Notes under the pieces: generated by a model
Database searches by the model: none
The model's input: only the letters and a program-made list of their open reading frames with translations
Told to the model about the DNA's origin: nothing
Part shown: piece by piece, positions 59,171 through 64,000 of the stretch
Numbering within the stretch: position 1 is the stretch's first letter
How the letters are laid out: every line of letters begins with the position of its first letter
Source of the DNA: Tipula vernalis
Taxonomy: Eukaryota; Arthropoda; Insecta; Diptera; Tipulidae
Direction: 5' to 3'
Length of the DNA: 64,000 bases
Assembly: GCA_958295665.1 (NCBI GenBank)
Contig: OY282560.1
Location: 25,689,653 to 25,753,652, forward strand
Position numbers and translations under genes: made by a program

Positions 59171-60240
59171 GAACCAATCTTTTAAATTTTAGCCAAAATT
59201 TGGTCACCCTTATCGTCACGTGAGTACTATAGACCATTTTTCCCAAAAATGACTTAATTATGGATTCTTATATAATCGGTCATGGCCTTTCAGATTTTTT
59301 AATTCATATTGTTCTATCTCTTACAGATGCTGAAATAAATAAATTCTTTTGTTCTTTCGGCGTTATTAGGTTTTGTTTATCAACATTTTAATTTTTATTT
59401 GTCCAGTTATCCTATTCTATGAGGAAATTTTGAAATAAAATATCTTTGGCATTTTATTTTGATTTTGTATGTTGTATTTTTATTTTAGGTCTGTCCTATA
59501 TCCAATGCATTTTAGCATTTTTGTAAAAACAAAAAAGCACTTTTAACAATATATATGAAAAGTGTCCTATATCCATTTTTGACTTTTAGGTGAAAAATGT
59601 ATTACCCGGGTTTAAGAGAAAGAAAATTTATTTTGTCTTGCTTGTAAAATATTCAGAAATGTAGAGCTTTAAAGTAAAACTAACAAAACATAAAAATTTG
59701 ATTAGAATGGTGAGCAAATTTTAGTCGTAAGTTTAAAATTCGATTTCTCGAAAATTTTCCAAATGGCGTATGGGACACTATAGTACTCGCACGACGCTTT
59801 GTAAAATCATATTTCTGAGTAAAATGGTTCGTATACATAAAACATTTTAACAAGAACCTAAAAGTATGAAAAACGCTCGTTAAAGATAAGTTAAAACCCA
59901 AACTTGTTTAAATTAATTATCAAACTTAAAACTAATTGACAATTTTTTTCAAATAAATATTTTATGCTTATACAATTTTTTAACAAAACTTACGGATAAT
60001 CCGATGTTTGAGAACTTTCCAGAACATTCAAGATACATACTTTGAAAATTCAACCTTTTTGGAGATTATTTGGAAATTCTGAGCATTGAGTTGCAAGATG
60101 TTTCGTGTCATCTACTCTTAAAATCAAATACTTTTAATTAATGCGAGACTGGACAATAGGAAGAAATAAGTTTTTCACTAAAAACTTTGCTTGTTCCTAG
60201 ATACAAGAAGCATTTTTGTATTGGTGTAAAGCAACGCGAA
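59170..60240. repeat. Diverged satellite and repeat-family fragments
   Basis: At 59800-59990 there are decayed pieces of the 476-bp unit (TTTCTGAGTAAAATGGTTC). At 59990-60110 there is a copy of the dispersed-repeat text ACTTACGGATAATCCGATG and GAGTTGCAAGATGTTTCGT that also occurs at 57150-57290, so the satellite is bracketed by two repeat-family copies. TACAAGAAGCATTTTTGT at about 60200 matches copy 1 near 41765. Confidence 0.55.
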
Positions 60241-60479
60241 AATTAAGGAGTTGCATCGTTCATTTGTTGTTCATCTGAATCTAGGGCCTATGGTTGGTTT
60301 TGTTGTGGTTGGAACATATTTGGTTCTCGCAGGAATAGCAAAGAATTCTGGTATTGGTGTCAGCGTTTCTAACGCACAGATAGCACAACGAGGTCTAGAA
60401 CTTGCACGAATTTTTTGTCTCGCCGCTTCACTAGTATTTAACAAGTGCCTTTGTTCGGTAATCTTGTATCCAATCTAGT

Positions 60480-61220
60480 GCATTGGTGTTTTCACGCTAT
60501 TTTTCATCACTGAGGTTTCACCAACCGTTCCAAACTATGGCGAGTTTGCCAACTGCAATGCCAGTTTTTTAAGAAACACATTCCGCTCCGAAGATAAACG
60601 CTGAATGTACAGTTGAGGGTTTGCCAGTTTCAATAGATTGAATGCTGCGATTACAGCCACATCAATCATATAGAAATATATATCATCAATCATATTTCAA
60701 TACCATTGGCCATATATTCGTCTTTCGTTTACATGTGTATGTTCGAACTGAAATTAAAGAAATGGAATAACTTAAATATAAAATAAAATTGTTAGAAATA
60801 TATATTAGAATCATTGGAAAACTTGACTGATGGAAAAATTGACATTCGATCTAGCACATTGCCATGAAATTTTCGATAAATCGGTTACATTCAGAAAACA
60901 TCATGATTATTTTACTCAACATGTTACAAACAGTTGGCGGACCTGAAAGCACCCAATTAACTATTTTTTCCGGCGTACCAACGCCTCCTTTGTTTGAGTT
61001 GTAGTCCAATATTACATTTGGTTTATTGGACGTTATATCCATGCCGTCATCGGCATATTGTGGCAACAGCACCAGCACATTCTTGCCTCTCTTTGGGATA
61101 TAACTTACTAGTGTAAAATGCTTGTTGAAACAAAACTGTGAGGACGCTTCTGGACTATCCTTTATGTAAGATTTATGAGCGAACTTCTTCGGAATGTCCG
61201 GTTTGTTGCTCCTAGGTCTT
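60480..61220 (-). pseudogene. piggyBac-type transposase relic
   Basis: Minus strand. The 75-residue frame 61078-60851 holds KPNVILDYNSNKGGVGTPEKIV, the DYN..KGGVD..D signature of piggyBac transposases; the usual Asp is changed to Gly. Upstream is a matching IPKRGKNVLVLLP stretch. Downstream, with frame changes, MIDVAVIAAFNLLKL near 60660 and RLSSERNVFLKNW near 60590 match the C-terminal part. The start, the first catalytic Asp and the inverted ends were not found. Confidence 0.75.
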
Positions 61221-64000
61221 GTCTTTCTATCCCCCTTGTATATCTAGGAATGCTTTGTGTCCCTATATAGTTGTTATTATTACATATTTTAAAAGTCTTT
61301 AGACTGCAAGAATTTACATTTACTCTAGAAAGTGGGAATGTGAAGGTTTGAAGTGCAAATAAAAATGATACATGAGATGCAAAATGCGAAGTTAAACAGA
61401 ATTCATTACCATTAAAAATATTCTGATGTGCATTTCTGACGCGCATTTTTTAACAATACGAGATATGCAAATTTGGTTTATTACCGAAATGTATTTGTAT
61501 ACGCAGAGAACTTCTTTCGTAAAACAAAAAATTTGTATAAGTAGCTATTTAGAAACAAGAATTTCTTCTATGCAAATTAGCAAATTATATTTGTCTCTAA
61601 TTTCCAAAAAAACATATTAAAACTTAAAAAAATTCGTGTTAATAAATTAAAATTTTATATTTTGTGGCCATGCATATAAAATATGTATATGTGGTCTGTT
61701 AGACAGTTTGGCTCCAAAAAAATAAAAAAATTCTATTTTAAATGTTATTATTGCATAAATTAAATAAAAATTTGCTAAATCGTTTTAAACAAAACAGGCG
61801 CGCGCGCGCGCACACTCGATGATTGAAATGAAAGTAAATAGATGAGGATTGTTAATTACAGTATGTACTATTATTGATGGATAGATGTGTTGACAGATTT
61901 TTACTTTAAAATCGACCAAACAAAGTGAAAGTGCTATAATTTGAAGTTTCATGGTCAATTTGTATTGATAATTAAAACGAGTTTAACAGTTCTTTGAATT
62001 GCAAACAATTTAAATTGATTGATATTGTAAAAGAAAAAATTGCGGTAAAAATTAGTGAGATGTCAAAATGGAAATAAATGCGATGTTTCTTATTTTCGAA
62101 ACAAATGGAAATTTTGGGCAATTATTTAGCCATAATTTGGTACTTGTCTGTTAATTCACTCCAAATCGCTTCTACTGATAGTTTTACCACAAATGATTCA
62201 AATTATTTTGTGGTTGGCTTAATTCGTTGGGTTAGTAAAGTATCGACGAATCTATTGGAGCGAATTGCGGATTTAATTCTTCGTTAATGCTTCGTCAACC
62301 TTGCAGACACAGATCAAAGGAATTGTATCGCTCGTATCGCTTCTTCTAATAGATGTACCATAAATGTTTCAAGTGATGACACAAAAGTCTAAAAATAAAT
62401 AATTAAATGACAACAGACAAGCACCCATAATTCATTACTCTTATAGACAATCGGGCCGTTTCGGTTATTACAATTTCAAAATTTACAAATGAAAAATTAT
62501 ACTTAACAATTATTATTTAATTATTAATTATTCATTGGCTATTCAAAATTTTTCATATTGTAAAATTATATCAGTTTAGCAGCGATTTAACGAATGATAT
62601 TTTAATCGAACTGCCACAAAATTTCCAAATTCTAAATTTTTTACTCTTTGTGGTATTAGAAACCTAAATATCTGTTAATAATAATGACATTACACTTTGC
62701 CTTTGGTAAGCCTCGAAGACAGAGCAATACCAGACGTACCGATAAGGGCGGGATTGCACAATAAAATCCTCGAGATTTTTCCAAATTGCATTCCGTTTAT
62801 GTGCACTCTTTAATTATTAAGGTGCTCATAATTATGTCTTATTTATGGATTTTGAGGTTAATATTTTCGAGATTATTCCAAATTTTTTGAGGTTAACCAA
62901 TAATTATTCATCATTACCTGGCGTTCGTTCGCATTTTATCGGGATTTTAAAAAGTCATCCCGCACCGTTTCAATTATTCGTTGAAAAGTTACAAATTAGG
63001 AAGTTTATACGAAATTTTAAAGATTTTTCCAGATTTTTTAAAGATTTAAGGATATACGCATGGCTTTGTATGCGTTAAAGGGCCAATCCACGTGGAAACC
63101 AAATTTTTCCACAAATGCAACATCAAAGGAACTGTAGACTGACTAATTTTTCCTTGGCCCAGAAATTAATTAATCTAATGCAATAGATGTCGGTGTACTT
63201 GAATCAAAAGCAGTATAAATTTTTTCTCTGGAATTTAAGTCCTCAGTTACTGTTACTTCCATCCACAGTCAAATTAAACACACCGGGCGTTTTTTTTTTT
63301 TAATTTGATCTGGAACGGTACCGGTCCCGCCAAAATAAATTCCAAAATTCATTTTTGAGATTCGAAGCTTTGCGTATACATAAACTTTTGTAAACGCTAC
63401 AGTACATATTTCGATTATGCATCATGTGTGGCGCCCATAGTAGCTTTCATTCTAGATTATACACCATTGCCAAATAACAAATTTTACATTCCAACGATAC
63501 AACAAAACATTTTTCACACGTGAAATTGATAAGTTGTGTTGACACACTAAAACCACTTTAATTTGATTAAATTTGTGTTTACAATGTTTACAAATTGGGG
63601 AGCAACAAAAAAAAAACAAAAAATTTAATTTAATCGATACATTTACTCTATATTAACATGTCAATTAAGTGTTGTAAAAGCAATAATCTAAATTTCTTGT
63701 ACTGGGCTGATTTGATTACAGTCTTGTTTATTTCCCCTATGTTTCATGTATTTTTTTTTTTTTGGATCATTTACTTTGTGCAGTGTGCAAACGACTGGAC
63801 AACTTTTGTGCTTGTAATATCTATTTCAAATTTTTATTTTTGTTGTTATGTTTAAATATGGACGTCAAACTATTACGCTGATAAATGCACGCACACGGTA
63901 TAAATCTGCAGCAACTCACGTCACTATTTTAAGAGAGTATTAAAGGTTTACTTTTGATCTTTTCGAAAACGTACAAATTTAATCTTTTTAATAGGTTTTG
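61221..64000. other. AT-rich intergenic DNA, no gene supported
   Basis: Holds a (GC)n run at 61798-61811, a further patch of the TTCGAGATT-type dispersed text at 62770-63060, and T- or A-runs. The longest frames show no recognised motif. Confidence 0.5.

Overview
The window looks like repeat-rich, AT-rich animal nuclear DNA, most likely from an insect and probably a dipteran. This is inferred from the two-exon genes with 70-76 bp introns, the DUF4780-type LINE open reading frame, and the mix of Ty3/gypsy, R1/LOA-like and R2-like LINEs, piggyBac, Tigger, MULE and Helitron remnants. No bacterial operon, rRNA gene or convincing functional tRNA is visible.

Only two intact host genes can be supported. 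They are paralogous cyclic-nucleotide-binding ion-channel-like genes that face each other tail to tail (24360-26184 on + and 26367-28162 on -) with 182 bp between stop codons. Both have one intron at the same codon and phase. Both encode six likely membrane segments, a C-linker and a cyclic-nucleotide-binding domain. In both, the expected GYG or GET pore filter is replaced by a shared FYCFTF motif.

Almost everything else recognisable is mobile DNA in decay. 5.2-10.7 kb: a gypsy integrase scrap, a GC-rich LINE with a DUF4780 ORF, and a gypsy element (gag to integrase, minus strand). 10.8-11.0 kb: a pure (TA)n tract. 17.8-23.7 kb: LINE and gypsy scraps and a 1.7-kb AT-rich minisatellite. 29.7-32.7 kb: a gypsy element with both LTRs, a polypurine tract and a 5-bp target duplication, but no reverse-transcriptase core. 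33.1-35.6 kb: a Helitron Rep/helicase pseudogene split by a small insertion. 37.1 kb: a 230-bp MITE. 39.5-40.8 kb: a hAT-type non-autonomous element. 41.9-46.1 kb: Tc1/mariner scraps and a relic of an RNA-virus superfamily 1 helicase interrupted by a MULE DNA transposon. 48.9-53.2 kb: a Jockey/CR1-like LINE split by a Tigger/pogo element that itself holds a smaller inverted-repeat insertion. 53.2-55.6 kb: an R2-like LINE. 57.4-59.2 kb: a 476-bp higher-order tandem repeat. 60.5-61.2 kb: a piggyBac transposase relic.

The most notable observations are: (1) the endogenous RNA-virus helicase relic broken by a MULE with a clean 9-bp target duplication, so the viral integration is older than the MULE jump; (2) the convergent channel paralogs with a non-canonical pore; (3) the LINE, Tigger and inner-MITE nest; (4) the 476-bp higher-order repeat sitting inside a dispersed repeat family. 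All assignments come from reading motifs by eye; no database search was run.
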